From NCBI RefSeq assembly GCF_018991925.1, contig NW_024742658.1:5001-69000 (forward strand): 64,000 nt of DNA, read 5' to 3'. The notes beneath the pieces are model-generated. The model was not told the DNA's origin and ran no database searches. It was given only the letters and a program-made list of their open reading frames with translations. A program made the translations under genes and the position numbers. The stretch is from Homarus americanus. Lineage: Eukaryota > Arthropoda > Malacostraca > Decapoda > Nephropidae. Positions 34,141-45,239 of this stretch are shown here, piece by piece (the first letter of the stretch is position 1; every line of letters starts with the position of its first letter).

Positions 34141-35886
34141 TCGAGTAAGGCAGAGAGCCTGGGGCACCAACAGTCATCAAGCACTAATTCACGGCTGGAC
34201 GCTCCTCCATTTAAGCCCTGTCCTACCCACCCTGTGTAACTCACTGGCCACGACGTGTGTGTATATATATCAGGCACCGAGAACTCCTCTTACTGTATCG
34301 TAGACAGCCTCGCCTCTCCTGTTGGAAGGTAAACCAACACTCTCTAAAACGACCCCACAATTCTTGGATGAAACTTAGCATGATGGTTAAAGTTCATTTG
34401 ATGGGAGGAAGCGATTACCTGGTACCTGTAGTGATGATATAATTAAACTCTTTTACCACAGAATTAACAAATGAGCACCAAAATTCACAGTTCTTTGTCT
34501 CGTAAATGTTCAACAGAACAGATCAAATAATTATTAATTTCCATATAAAAAACAACAATAACAAATAATTATATCTTACAGAGGATCCGGTGGCTAAGAG
34601 AACACAAGACTCGACTCCAGTACTTAGAATCCCTGGTTTGAGGACCGAGGCACCCCAAGTCGACCCAACTGTGAATTGAAACCTTACTTTTAACTGGAGG
34701 GCATGAAGGCAGTCGAGCTCAGGACCAAACCATATATTGCCGTATACCAACACCACTCACTGCAACGTAAGTACAAAAACCACCATAAAGACTTGTATTC
34801 TCTGCACTAGTAATAAGTCATAGCAAGTAATTATTAAATTTAATGACTCTTGACAGGATTACCAAGTGATCAACAAGAATTCGTCAAGTCATTTTATTCC
34901 CAATTCTCACGTAAATCAGTTTCTTGCTTCAGCTGCAGCAATTTCAAATGTCCTGGTGTGTCCTGGTGTCCCTGTTTAAGCTATATTGGCGAGGTTTTTC
35001 CTTCTCGTACTCTCCGGTCTGATATAATTTACATTGTATTGCCGCTTCAAGAGACACCGAGTCCGTGGCTGTAAAATACGATCTTTTAAACACCTATTTG
35101 TTTCGAGTCTAATTTCGAAGTTTTAATTGCAATATAAACTGGTCTGGTTCATGGTATTCTTTGCTGTTGTGTTGTGTTGTGTTGTGTTACGAAAAAAGTA
35201 AACTTCAGAAGACATTAATCACTCGTAGATAAAGTTGAGGGATAGATATTTCAGGTAATTTTTTTTTCTATTGATTTTGCCAAATGTTTTCCTTTTTTGA
35301 CTGACTGATTAATGTCATTCTTTACCGCGGTTTTTTTTTGAGACACGTATTACAGATTCTTGAATAATCTTATTTTTTAACTTTATGACAATTATTACCA
35401 AAAATACGAGTAAAAAACCCAACAACAAGTGAAAAAAACGCCATGAATACACTAACTACTGTGAAAATAGCAACACAGAAAACCCCAGGTGAGTGGTTGA
35501 TTGTCTCACCTCCTGTGCTTCCGTTTCTCGCGTGATAGTTAGCGGAGTTTAATGTACCCAGGGAAGGGGCAGTACTAGAGGGTGTCGGCCTGACTTGACC
35601 CTCAATTAGAAGGTTAACAGCCTCTAAAACTTTATCCCGGTACTGTAGTTAGTGTGAGTTACGACTACCGTGTGTAGCTCAGTCTTGTGTAGTTTGCTTT
35701 ATATTGTGAATTACTTGTGGCTCTTACAGTGCCATGCTCATTGCACACAAACAAACCACAGCAACATTGTAAAACTTATTGTATTGTCCTCAACAAACAA
35801 ACGAACAAACAATAACATCACTGTAGGAATTGTTGTTTTATCCTCAGCACACAACAACATTTTGCATCGAATTATGGTACTGTATG
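34141..35886. other. Unique DNA, no gene seen
   Basis: Contains GTTGT-type pentamers (35166-35190) and a weak tRNA-like segment at about 34580-34650 (GTGGCTAAGAGA and GGTTTGAGGACC in A-box/B-box order), possibly a degraded SINE. No supported coding sequence. Confidence 0.4.
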
Positions 35887-37128
35887 GTACATTCGTCCAT
35901 TAGACACACGGTACATTCGTCCATTAGACACACGGTACATTCGTCCATTAGACACACGGTACATTCGTCCATTAGACACACGGTACATTCGTCCATTAGA
36001 CACACGGTACATTCGTCCATTAGACACACGGTACATTCGTCCATTAGACACACGGTACATTCGTCCATTAGACACACGGTACATTCGTCCATTAGACACA
36101 CGGTACATCTGTCCATTAGACACACGGTACATTCAGTCCATGAGACACACGGTACATTCGTCCATTAGACACACGGTAATATCTGTCCATTAGACACACG
36201 GCACATTCTGTCCATTAGACACACGGCACATCTGTCCATTAGACACACGGCACACGTCCATTAGACACACGGTACATTCGTCCATTAGGACACACGGTAC
36301 ATCTTCGTCCATTAGACACACGGTACATCTGTCCATTAGACACACGGGTACATCTGTCCATTAGACACACGGTACATCTGTCCATTAGACACACGGTACA
36401 TCTGTCCATTAGACACACGGTACATTCGTCCATTAGACACACGGTACATTCTGTCCATTAGACACACGTACATTCGTCATGAGACACACGGCATATCTGT
36501 CCATTAAACACACGGGTACATTTCGTCCATTAGGACACGGTACATCTGTCCATTAGACACACGGCATATCTCGTCCATTAGACACACGGTACATCTGTCC
36601 ATTAGACACACGGTACATTCGTCCATTAGACACACGGTACATTCGTCCACAGACACACGGTACATCTGTCCACAGGGACACCATCTGTCCATTAGACACA
36701 CGGTACATTCGTCCATTAGACACGGTACATTCGTCCACTAGACACATACATTCGTTAACTAGACACACGGTACATTCATCCACTAGACACACGGTACATT
36801 CGTCAACTAGACACACGGTACATTGGTCCATTAGACACACGGTACATTCGTCCATTAGACACACGGTACATTCGTCCATTAGACACACTGTACATTCGTT
36901 CACTAGACACACGGTACATTCGTCCATTAGACACACGGTACATTCGTCCATTAGACACACTGTACATTCGTTCACTAGACACACGGTACATTCGTCCACT
37001 AGACACATACATTCGTTAACTAGACACACGGTACATTCATCCACTAGACACACGGTACATTCGTCAACTAGACACACGGTACATTGGTCCACTTGATACA
37101 CGGTACATTGGTCCACGAGACACACGGT
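35887..37128 (+). repeat. 24-bp minisatellite (about 50 units)
   Basis: Unit ACATTCGTCCATTAGACACA followed by CGGT; starts at 35889 and 35913 give a 24-bp period. The first ten units are almost identical. Later units vary (ATCTG for ATTCG, CACTAG for CATTAG) and carry indels. Since 24 is divisible by three, the minus strand reads as an 8-residue MDECTVCL repeat for up to 190 codons. This is an artefact of the array. Confidence 0.96.
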
Positions 37129-37943
37129 ACATTACTCTGCTGGTTTCTCTTCCTCACTAAACCTGACAACGGAGGCAAATTAGGTTGTTATCCCTGTAAT
37201 GTGGTTCAGCTGACATTAAATTATGCGGTGGAAGAACACTCCTTTTCCGGCTAACAAGTTGTTTTAGTTGGCTGTTATTATTATTTTAAAGAGGTACTGA
37301 ATGTAGGAGAGGAACACGATAATAATGTTGGTGAATAATTGAGAGAGAGTTGAAAAAGAACAGAGGAGTCAGTAGAGGAAATATTATAATAGGAACATTG
37401 ATAGTGCGCATGCGTAACAAACTATATTACGAATGGTTGTGGTTATTATTTTTAGGAGGTATTGAACATGGGCCTTGGGTGGAATAGGGAGTCGAGTAAC
37501 CTTAAATAAGAAACAAAATAACACAGACAAGGGGAGGAACACGACACAGAAACACTTAAAACAACGTCGTTTGTACTTTACCTTCATGTATAAAGTATCA
37601 CGAGAGTTATATATTTTTTTTTTTTTTATTATTTCAAAGACATTCCCGACACGGCGTAGGTTGACGGGAGTTTAGATCAACGCCACAAGTCTTTCCTCTC
37701 ATTCGGTGCCATTCGTTAAACCTTCCCGCAGGTGCCACTATAATTCCTTGAAAACTTGTATATCGTGAATTGACAACACGCATTTACGGCCTTCACGCGT
37801 TCCAGTGTTTAATAACAACAGCGAGGGAGATTACCTACGCCATTTACGGACGCCCATAAAACACGGAGACAATGATGTATGTTTATCTCGTCAGCTGAGA
37901 CGTTTTTGACACCATGAGACAAGTACGAACAATCATCATCATC

Positions 37944-37944
<1 letters not shown>
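37129..37944. other. Unique DNA, no gene seen
   Basis: No recognisable motif and short frames only. Confidence 0.45.
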
Positions 37945-38009
<65 letters not shown>

Positions 38010-38010
38010 T
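37945..38010. repeat. (GT)n and (AAT)n microsatellites
   Basis: (GT)n at 37945-37979 directly abuts (TAA)n at 37980-38010. The (TAA)n is the 3' end of the adjacent minus-strand LINE, and the (GT)n is outside it. Confidence 0.92.
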
Positions 38011-39786
38011 AACGGTTTATTGAAAGAGCTTGGCAGCCAGAAGGCTGAAAATATACAGTTACATATTTGGGGAATGGGTTACGAATTACAAATAATATAC
38101 AAGTGACATAAATAAGACATATAATAACTTAGATGGGGATCAGCTCAAACTACAGTTCATTTCAACATAGTGACAGTGTAGGGAGCAGTGTTTACTGGGA
38201 GTGAATACACTGATTTATTACATGTTATTGATAATTTTTACAATGGTTGGGACTGGGCTGTTCTTATAGCGATCAGTTCGTGCACGTATGGGCTGGATGC
38301 GGTTGTGGTGTCGAACAGCAATTCTCGGACAGGGGATCTCAGGTGGTAGTAGGGGCCGGTGTCGGGGATGGTGTAGAAGCTTCTTACCAAATTTGCAGAT
38401 GAGGCCGTGGTGATGGTCAGTGAGAGTCGAAAGGGTCAGTGTGTTGAGCGCTTCTTGATATGTGGAGTAGGAAGGGGAGAGAATAATCTTGCATGCCCTC
38501 TTTTGCACTTTTTCTAGGTGTTTACGTTGTGTGGCATTTAGGGAGGAAGACCAGGTGGGGGAGGCATAGGTGAGCTTGGGAAGTATGAATGTCGTGTATA
38601 CACTGAGGAGCTCATGTGCAGGAACTCCGAGGGACTTGAGTCGGCGGAGGAGGTGGAGACGGAAACTGGAGGATTTGACAACTTCACTGACGTGTGGTTT
38701 CCAATTTAGTTTGTTGTCTATGGTGACGCCGAGGAGCTTCGTGGAATCTACGACCTGGAGTGTGTTCGGACCAAGGGAAATGGAAGGAGGTGGGACAATG
38801 TCGGAGGAGAGGTTGATGTGCATAACCATGGTCTTGGTATGGTTGATGGTGACATGGTTGTTGGTGGCCCAGTTTTGGAGACTCTTCAATAAATCCTGAA
38901 GGGCGGTATAGTTGGGAGCAGAATTGTTGACGCTGATCCCAATGGTGGAGTCGTCGACATATTTCCAGCGAGCAGGGGTTTCTCTTAGGGCATCATTGAT
39001 GAGCATAAGGAAGCAGAGTGGTCCCATCTTGGTGCCTTGGGGGACGCCACAGGTGAGTGACTGAAAGGTGGAGACAGCCCCTCGGAAGCGTACAGCTTGG
39101 CGTCGGTCACTGAGGAAGTCTGTAAGCTATGGTATGAGACTTCTCCGAAGCCCGAGGTCAATAGCTTTGTTTATGATTATATTGTGGTCGACTAGGTCGA
39201 ACGCTTTAGTGAAATCAATGAAGGCGACAGCTACAGACGTTTTTCGTTTCTCGAGATGGCGGTATATGTAATCGAGAAAGCTGACAAGACAGTGAGTGGT
39301 GGAGGAAGTTTTCATGTTGCCAAATTGCTGAGGGTCTACGACTCCTGCAATATCAGCATAAGCCCAGTCAAACACAAAACTTTCACAGATTAGGCTGGGT
39401 ATTGGGGTGATTGCAATAGGTCGTAGCTGATTTAAGGATTGTGGGCTGGTCGACTTGGGCACTGGTGATACATAAGAGGTCTTCCAGTCAGCTGGGCATC
39501 TGGCTTGACTGAGAGAGGCATTGATGATGGAGCAGAGGGGTTTAGCAAGCTCCGGGGAGAACTCCTTGAATAGTTTCATTGGTAAGTCAATGGGGGTGGT
39601 AGAGCGCTTTAATTTTAGTTTGTCCAGGCGTTTTGCTACGTCAAATTCTTCTACTAAGTCAGTGGGAAGGGGGGCTGGTAGGTAAGCAGGGAGAGTGGTT
39701 GTGTCGAGCCGTGGGAGCGTCTGGCATATAGTAGCGAAATGGTTGTTTGTTTGCTGTGTGTGTGTGTGTGTATCATTAGGCAGCAC
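37980..39786 (-). mobile_element. 5'-truncated LINE with RT, (ATT)n tail
   Basis: Minus-strand element. An RT coding part at 39786-38218 is followed by a 3' UTR of about 200 bp, a CAGCC/GGCTG hairpin (38034-38047), AATAAACCG and (ATT)n at 38010-37980. The endonuclease and upstream parts are absent, and the 5' edge lies in or near an ACAC tract at about 39765. The clade is not settled. The YVDD box and (ATT)n tail differ from the I-like LINE above, so it is a separate family. Confidence 0.8.
38218..39786 (-). pseudogene. LINE reverse transcriptase, one in-frame stop
   Basis: Two blocks (39786-39127, 39027-38218) share one frame and are separated only by a TAG at 39129-39127, so about 520 codons would be open without it. 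RT motifs: LRPIAIT (residues 121-127 of the first block), AFIDFTKAFD (188-197, catalytic Asp), CGVPQGTKMGPLCF spanning the junction near 39040, and KYVDDSTIG (catalytic YVDD, residues 23-26 of the second block). LLGVTIDNKLNW and a C-terminal region ending near IVKIINNM follow. Catalytic residues appear intact. The protein lacks endonuclease and N-terminal RT sequence. It resembles arthropod LINE RTs with a short C-terminal tail and no RNase H. Confidence 0.85.
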
Positions 39787-39828
39787 TGGTGAGATTGCTG
39801 GCCAACACCTGCCTCATTCTTCCTGGTG

Positions 39829-39869
39829 TATGTATGTATGTATGTATGTATGTATGTATGTATGTATGC
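39829..39869. repeat. (GTAT)n microsatellite
   Basis: About ten GTAT/TATG units just upstream of the 5' end of the truncated LINE. Confidence 0.95.
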
Positions 39870-41405
39870 CATCTTAAGTTATTAGACCATCACAGGGCGA
39901 CAACACACAGGAGATGCAGTAGCCAGGGTACAGGTGCAGCCTCTGTGGTCCTGACGGGCACACGGTCGATCCACCAGCATATATTAGTCTCTTTTTTTCC
40001 TTATCTCCCTTTTATTTACTTATTGGAAATCTATTTAGTGAAACGTTGCAGTCCTTAGCGTCTTATTCGAAAATATTTTCATACACAATACAGGTATATG
40101 TCAATATTTGTGTGTGTTTGTCTGTGTGTATGTTGAGATTGTATGTTCAGAGGTGTGAATATGTGTGTCCTGGTGAAACTGATCTGTTGTATTTTAGATA
40201 TTAGTGACTGATGTCCTGCTACTAGATGAGAGGTATAGAGTAGAGAGACGGGAGTTTATACGAAAATGTAAAGACACACAAACACAGCCACAGATGTACA
40301 ATCTCGGTCAAAAGTAATCATACACACCACTACCCAACCCCTGCGCCTGGCCGGGTCCTTCCTGCACGGTAAGTCACGTGGGGTAGAGAGGGGGAATGGT
40401 TGACTTGGGGAGGGCCGTTTGTTGAGTGAGGGGTGCGGAGGGGTAGTATGGGATGCAAGATGTTCGTCAGAGAGGAAGGGGATGGACGAAAACAGGGGAA
40501 TTCATGATAAAAGGGAGAAAACGATTAATCTTTTTTTTCATTAGCTTATGTTTACATGCTTGAGAGAGAGAATAATAAATGAGGACCCTTATTTTATGAT
40601 TATCATAATGTGTCATCTATTTCCTTATTTATCATTATTTAAGATTGTGCTTTATGTTTTAAACAAAGATAATTAGATATTTATAAGAACGTTAATATGC
40701 GGAGAAATGTAGCCAGCGGCGACTAGCCAATCGATGTTCCTGAGCTGGGTGTGGAACAGGGCCAAACATTATTGCCACTGTCACCTCATCACCTCGCACG
40801 GATTTTCACAACTCAAATAAACATATTACAACATGAACAAGTCGCATTCTATCCAACATTTTTTTTTTTAATAAATATTCATTTTTCTTCCAAGAACGGT
40901 AGTAACGAGAGGTAACAACCTAGTTTGATGTTACTGGTGGTGAGCAAGCCAAGCCCCCTCCTCTCTTATGTTGCCATATCAGGGGCTTTCCCTCACTGAA
41001 GCCAGGCGCCTTATCAACCCTAATGACATATTACCAGCAAAAGCTCACTCGCACTCTTCCTCAGAATCTCAAGTAAAGGAATAGATCACTAAGGGAAAGT
41101 CTATATGACACCTCCGCGGACACCTGGCCTCCTGGTTGGTTGGTTGTTTGGGCTTTAGGCTTATCAACTGCCAGGGTCATTAACGCCATCAACCAACCTT
41201 AACACTTTCAGGTGTTAAAGATAATTTTAAGACCACATACACTCTCAATATGTGGCCCTTGACGTGCTCCCTCCACCTTACCCGGGCCCTCCACCCCTAG
41301 CTCTCCCCTATCAGTACATCCCCCCCCAACCCTCTTGTGGCCCGTCGTGTAGATAGACCTCGAGCTCGCCGCTAAGGCAGTAGGAACGGTGCATGAATTA
41401 TTTTG
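39870..41405. other. Unique DNA, no gene seen
   Basis: No open frame of interest and a few short homopolymers. It ends at the LTR-element target site. Confidence 0.5.
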
Positions 41406-41410
41406 GTAGC

Positions 41411-41699
41411 TGTAGATTATGTATCTATGCTACTGTGCCGAGTAGCAACCTTGTAAATAAGCTACTGTGCCGATTAGCATTTATATATGTAATTACGTGG
41501 CAACACTGCACGTGTTATGTGGCAACATTGCCCCGAGGCTGCCATATGGCAAGGCAGTCTCAGTCTGACTCTGTGGGCCGTGCATGGCACACACTAGTCA
41601 CTACTTGTACTTCTCCTATCCGTTAATAAATGGACTTCAGTGTTACCCGGTGTTTCCCTACCCATCACTGCCTTCTTCAGGGAACACTTGGAACCTTCA
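41411..41699 (+). repeat. 5' LTR
   Basis: 289 bp, TG...CA ends. It contains a TATATA-like box near 41482, AATAAA at 41625-41630, and two GCTACTGTGCCG-type repeats of which the second has lost its inverted arm (GATTAGC). Differs from the 3' LTR at about 8 sites. Confidence 0.95.
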
Positions 41700-41719
41700 T
41701 GGCGCAGTGAGTAGGATTT
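41700..41719 (+). promoter_or_regulatory. Primer-binding site, tRNA-Ser-like
   Basis: TGGCGCAGTGAGTAGGATTT starts directly at the LTR edge with TGG, complementary to a tRNA CCA end. Its complement resembles the T-arm and acceptor end of insect tRNA-Ser, as used by Drosophila 17.6/297-type elements. The tRNA identity is inference. Confidence 0.7.
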
Positions 41720-42200
41720 GTGAACAATGGACAGTTAGCCGGCGATGTGCGACTGCCGGCGATGTGCGCGTCGACTCTTAGTGTGTTGTGTTGTGTTGTG
41801 TTGTGTTGCGTTGTGTTTCTCCACGACGTGCAGTGTTGCGCCGTCACAGTGCGTTTTAGTGACGGTGGCAGTGTTAGTGTCAGTGTATTAGTGTGTCTAG
41901 AGCTGAGAGTTGAGCATTGGCCTGTCTTTTGTGGTACCCACGAAGCACGCAGGTGTATACCCTTCTCGTGTGACATCCGGGGAGACACTGACGTTCTTGC
42001 CTCCACGGCAGCCACCACGATCTGCTCTCTCAAACACACACACACACACACACACACGCACGCACGCACGCACGCACTCACTCACGGACAGAACAGTGGA
42101 CTCTATGCGTTATTTCTGCGCTGTTTATGTCATATATATGTGGTTCGAGCTGATGAGGCGCCACTTTATATACTAAACAGCGCAGTTCAAGCATACTAAG

Positions 42201-43492
42201 ATGGGCGGTAAGAAGGGACAACGTCAAGATGGGAGACACGACTCCCCACCACCTTCCCCTCCACCGGGCGCAGACTCTCATCCTCCACCTCCAGCGACGG
42301 ACATTGCCACAATTCTGAGGTGGATGGACAACAGGGACGAGAGACGCAGAGAGATGGAATTTCAGAGGGAGGAGATACGAAGAGAGGAGGAAAAAGGTGC
42401 GTTTTGAAGCACAATTGGCGACCCTGGCGCTAACCCACCCTCCCTCACTGGCAGATATCATGCACCAAGGTGCCAGTACCCTCCCTCCTCCACCACACCA
42501 GCGTCCTCCAGGTACTCTTTTCTACTCCAACAGCTCCCAAGGCATCTGTTCAACCCCCACCCGCCCTCTCACCAGACGTCACGGTTCAGCTTTTTCGTGA
42601 GTGGAGGCGGCGGTGGACAGATTACTCCACGATGGTGGACCTTGACAGCATGCCTCCAAACAAACAGCTCATCCAACTGCAGATGTGTTTGTCGCTGGAG
42701 ACCCAGAGAGTTTTGGAGCACACGTTACAAGTGCCTCCCGATTCTACGTCTTCAGTGACGGATGTGCTCGACCTTTTGCAGGAGCACTTTAAGGGTCGGA
42801 ATAACGAGGCATTGCGTTGCCGCGCCTTCACCAGCTGCAAGCAGGCGGAGAATGAATCCTTTGACGACTTTTTTGTACGTTTGAAGAGTTTGTCGGAGGA
42901 GATCGACGTCTGCAAGGCGCACAGCCGGGAATGTGAGGAAGCCTGGATCAAGCACGGGATCTTGACAGGTGTCAGGCAAGATGAGTTGGTGCAGCGACTC
43001 ATGCCCCTGGACGCTTCCTCCACACTCCAGGTGGTAGTGACTGAATGTCGGTCATACGAGGCCACCAAGTCCGCCACCTCTGCCTTACGGGCCCCACCTG
43101 CTGTGAGAGCTATCTCACAGTACAAGAAGGGTAAGAAGGCGGCCAACAACGTGAAGGCTGCCGCACGTCCTTCCACGCCTCCGCCTAGTGCTTCCTGTGG
43201 CAGCTGTGGAAAGCAGCATGACCCCAAGACATGCCCGGCCGCCGACGCACTGTGTCGTGGATGTGACCGTAAAGGCCACTGGTCTAACACAGACAGGTGC
43301 CCTGCACGAGGCCGCAAATGTCAGGCCTGCGGTCGCTATGGACACTATGACAAGTACTGCCGCCAACCCAAGCCCAAAAGCCCGAGACGAGGAGGAAAGC
43401 AGCGCACTTCCCTCGGGGTGGTTAGCACGCAGCCCCAAGCAGCAGCTGAGTCACATGAGGAGGGTGGAATCGACCACACGCCCCAGGGCTAA
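42201..43492 (+). pseudogene. gag: LTR-element gag, two frameshifts near the N-terminus
   Basis: The ATG at 42201 opens an N-terminus with Pro-rich and charged Arg/Glu segments. An A-run near 42390 shifts it into a second frame, and a further shift near 42470 enters the long frame that runs to the stop at 43492. The long frame carries the capsid-like core (LFREWRRRWTDYSTM, LSLETQRVLEHTL, HFKGRNNEALRCRAF) shared by many arthropod Gypsy gag proteins. It then has three zinc knuckles, CGSCGKQHDPKTC, CRGCDRKGHWSNTDRC and CQACGRYGHYDKYC, which bind the RNA genome. The capsid and knuckles are intact and only the N-terminus is broken. The protease frame begins before this frame ends. Confidence 0.88.
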
Positions 43493-43818
43493 CCCTTCTG
43501 CTATCATCCGCGTCGCCGTCACACACGGTGATGTGTCGGGTCATATCGAGGCTATACCTGACACCGGCGCTGATGCTACGGTGATAGGCCTGAAGCACCT
43601 GCAGAAACTGGGCCTCACCAAACGCGACCTGGGACCACCGCCGCAGCTGCAGTACTACAATGCTGACGGTTCCCAGACGCCGGACACTGTGGGCTCCTTT
43701 CAAGCGGAGATCACCTCCGGCGACTGGGACCACCGCCGCAGCTGCAGTACTACAATGCGGACGGTTCCCAGACGCCGGACACTGTGGGCTCCTTTCAAGC
43801 GGAGATCACCTCCGGCGA
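43461..43818 (+). pseudogene. Aspartic protease start, cut by a 95-bp tandem duplication
   Basis: In a different frame from gag, the conceptual protein contains AIPDTGADATVIG, the retroelement protease active site (DTGA) with its following strand, then LKHLQKLGL. At 43629-43723 a 95-bp segment is repeated exactly in tandem at 43724-43818 (one base differs). Since 95 is not a multiple of three, the second copy shifts the reading frame into the downstream 43784-44458 frame. Protease folding is probably disrupted. Confidence 0.8.
43629..43818 (+). repeat. 95-bp tandem duplication in pol
   Basis: CTGGGACCACCGCCGCAGC starts at 43629 and again at 43724. The two copies differ by one base (GCTGAC versus GCGGAC), so the duplication is recent. 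Confidence 0.95.
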
Positions 43819-44458
43819 CAGGTCGTGTCACGGATGGACGGACGTACAGCCTACCCTCGCTACACCCTTGTTGTCGTGGGAGCACTGCAAGGAGTTAGGC
43901 GTGGTGCCCAGAGACTTTCCCGAGCAGATCCCAGCTGCTCGGTACACCGCCAGCAGGGTACGTGAGTCAACGAGCAACGCGCCTGGCGCTGCCGCACAGA
44001 GCTGCCCAGAACCTGCGTCCACTCCCACCCGCACAGGACGCTCCCCTGCCCAGATCCTGTATGGTCACCCTCTCCGCTCTTACGTTCCTGCACACGCCAA
44101 GGCCTTTGCGAAGGAGTGGCAAACCAGAGCCGAGAGCTGCGACCGCCGCGCCGCTACACGTGCCCAGGACGCCAAGGCTCGGTATGACGACCGTGCCCGC
44201 CCTCTTCAGCCACTGGAGATTGGTGCCCTTGTCCGCGTCCAGGACCCGACGACGACACGTTGGGACAAGGTGGGCATAGTGATGGGCGTCGGCCGGTCAC
44301 AGGACTACAAGGTCAGGATGCCGAGCGGCCGTGTCTGGTGGAGGAACCGCCGCTTCCTCCGGCCAGTCCCACCCCCTGCTGCTGGCCCCCTGACCGAGGA
44401 CGAGTCCCTTACACCTCACGAGGATCCGCCCCACAGTGCACCTCGACGCTCGGAGTGA
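43819..44458 (+). pseudogene. Pol remnant: protease end fused to integrase C-terminus
   Basis: The open frame first reads LSWEHCKELGVVPRDFPEQI, the usual link between protease and RT in this family. After a short junction (about 43925-44030) it continues with TGRSPAQILYGHPLRS and RYDDRARPLQPLEIGALVRV, which belong to the end of the integrase core and its C-terminal DNA-binding region. It finishes with DYKVRMPSGRVWWRNRRFL. RT, RNase H and most of the integrase, normally well over 2 kb, are absent. The deletion joins the two parts almost in frame, so a 224-codon hybrid frame is open. No catalytic residues of RT or integrase remain. Confidence 0.85.
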
Positions 44459-44500
44459 CTTAGGACTAAGAAGTCCGCTCAAGACAAAGACTATGAGCGT

Positions 44501-44515
44501 GAGGGGGGAGGGAGA
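44501..44515 (+). promoter_or_regulatory. Polypurine tract
   Basis: GAGGGGGGAGGGAGA lies immediately before the 3' LTR, the position of the plus-strand primer in LTR retrotransposons. Confidence 0.9.
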
Positions 44516-44804
44516 TGTAGGTTATGTATCTATGCTACTGTGCCGAGTAGCAACCTTGTAAATATGCTACTGTGCCGAGTAGCATTTATATATGTAATTA
44601 CGTGGCAACACTGCACGTGTTATGTGGCAACATTGCCCCGAGGCTGCCATATAGCAAGGCAGTCTCAGTCTGACTCTGTGGGCCGTGCATGGCACACGCT
44701 TGTCACTACTTGTATTTCTCCTATCCGTTAATAAATGGACTTCAGTGTTACCCGGTGTTTCCTTACCCATCACTGCCTTCTTCAGGGAACACTTGGAACC
44801 TTCA
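44516..44804 (+). repeat. 3' LTR
   Basis: 289 bp, same ends as the 5' LTR. Both internal hairpins GCTACT-GTGCCG-AGTAGC are intact here (44534-44551 and 44566-44583). Followed by the GTAGC target duplication. Confidence 0.95.
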
Positions 44805-44900
44805 GTAGCGACTGTACACACACAGCCACAAGAACACAGCCTCAGACGTGCACACACATCCACAATAACACAACCACAGACGTACAGACACATAGAGAAA

Positions 44901-44931
44901 GGAGAGAGAGAGTGAGAGAGAGAGAGAGAGA

Positions 44932-44981
<50 letters not shown>
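44901..44981. repeat. (GA)n microsatellite
   Basis: AG/GA tract of about 80 bp with two GTGAG interruptions. Confidence 0.95.
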
Positions 44982-44984
<3 letters not shown>

Positions 44985-45230
44985 AAAGAATATCAGTATG
45001 AAAAGGCGGGCCAGACATAAACATTGGAGCAGGTCTTTTGTTTACTCAGTCAGGTAAGAAACAAAAGTAAGGTTATTGCCCCCACCGACACACAACCTGA
45101 ACTATTGCCCGACTAAATTCTATTTTGCTTGTCCTGGTCCTTTTAAGGGAAAGTTAAGAGTTGTGTGTTTGTGAAAAGCTTTTTGGTCACCGGACTAAGT
45201 AACACAGAATAGTGGGGTAAAGAAAGCGGG
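44982..45230. other. Unique spacer, no gene seen
   Basis: No open frame of note and no recognisable element. Confidence 0.5.
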
Positions 45231-45239
45231 AGTCAGTCA

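Larger units (their letters stand above)
41411..44804 (+). mobile_element. Internally deleted Ty3/Gypsy-type LTR retrotransposon
   Basis: Total 3,394 bp, bounded by two 289-bp LTRs (41411-41699, 44516-44804) that begin TGTAG and end TTCA. The 5-bp target duplication GTAGC flanks both sides (41406-41410, 44805-44809). A primer-binding site follows the 5' LTR and a polypurine tract precedes the 3' LTR. Between them lie a gag with zinc knuckles, an aspartic protease start and the C-terminus of an integrase. RT, RNase H and the integrase core are missing, so the copy is non-autonomous. The LTRs differ at about 8 of 289 positions, suggesting a fairly recent insertion. Confidence 0.93.

Noticed and set aside
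33153..34148. 331-codon Ser/Leu/Pro-rich ORF that could look like a membrane or mucin-like protein
   Set aside because: Polypyrimidine low-complexity DNA; the hydrophobic bias follows from CTT/CTC/TCC codons.
36553..37125. Cys-rich MDECTVCL repeat protein on the minus strand
   Set aside because: The 24-bp minisatellite has a period divisible by three, which keeps frames open; it is not evidence of coding.
35887..37128. CRISPR-like array
   Set aside because: Units are contiguous with no unique spacers, and the genome is eukaryotic. The same applies to the other regular arrays.
38218..39786. Telomerase or another domesticated host RT
   Set aside because: The (ATT)n tail, conserved LINE 3' hairpin, 5' truncation and multi-copy tail all indicate an ordinary LINE insertion.
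42622..43317. 231-codon minus-strand ORF over the LTR element
   Set aside because: Antisense of gag, which has clear capsid-like and CCHC motifs.
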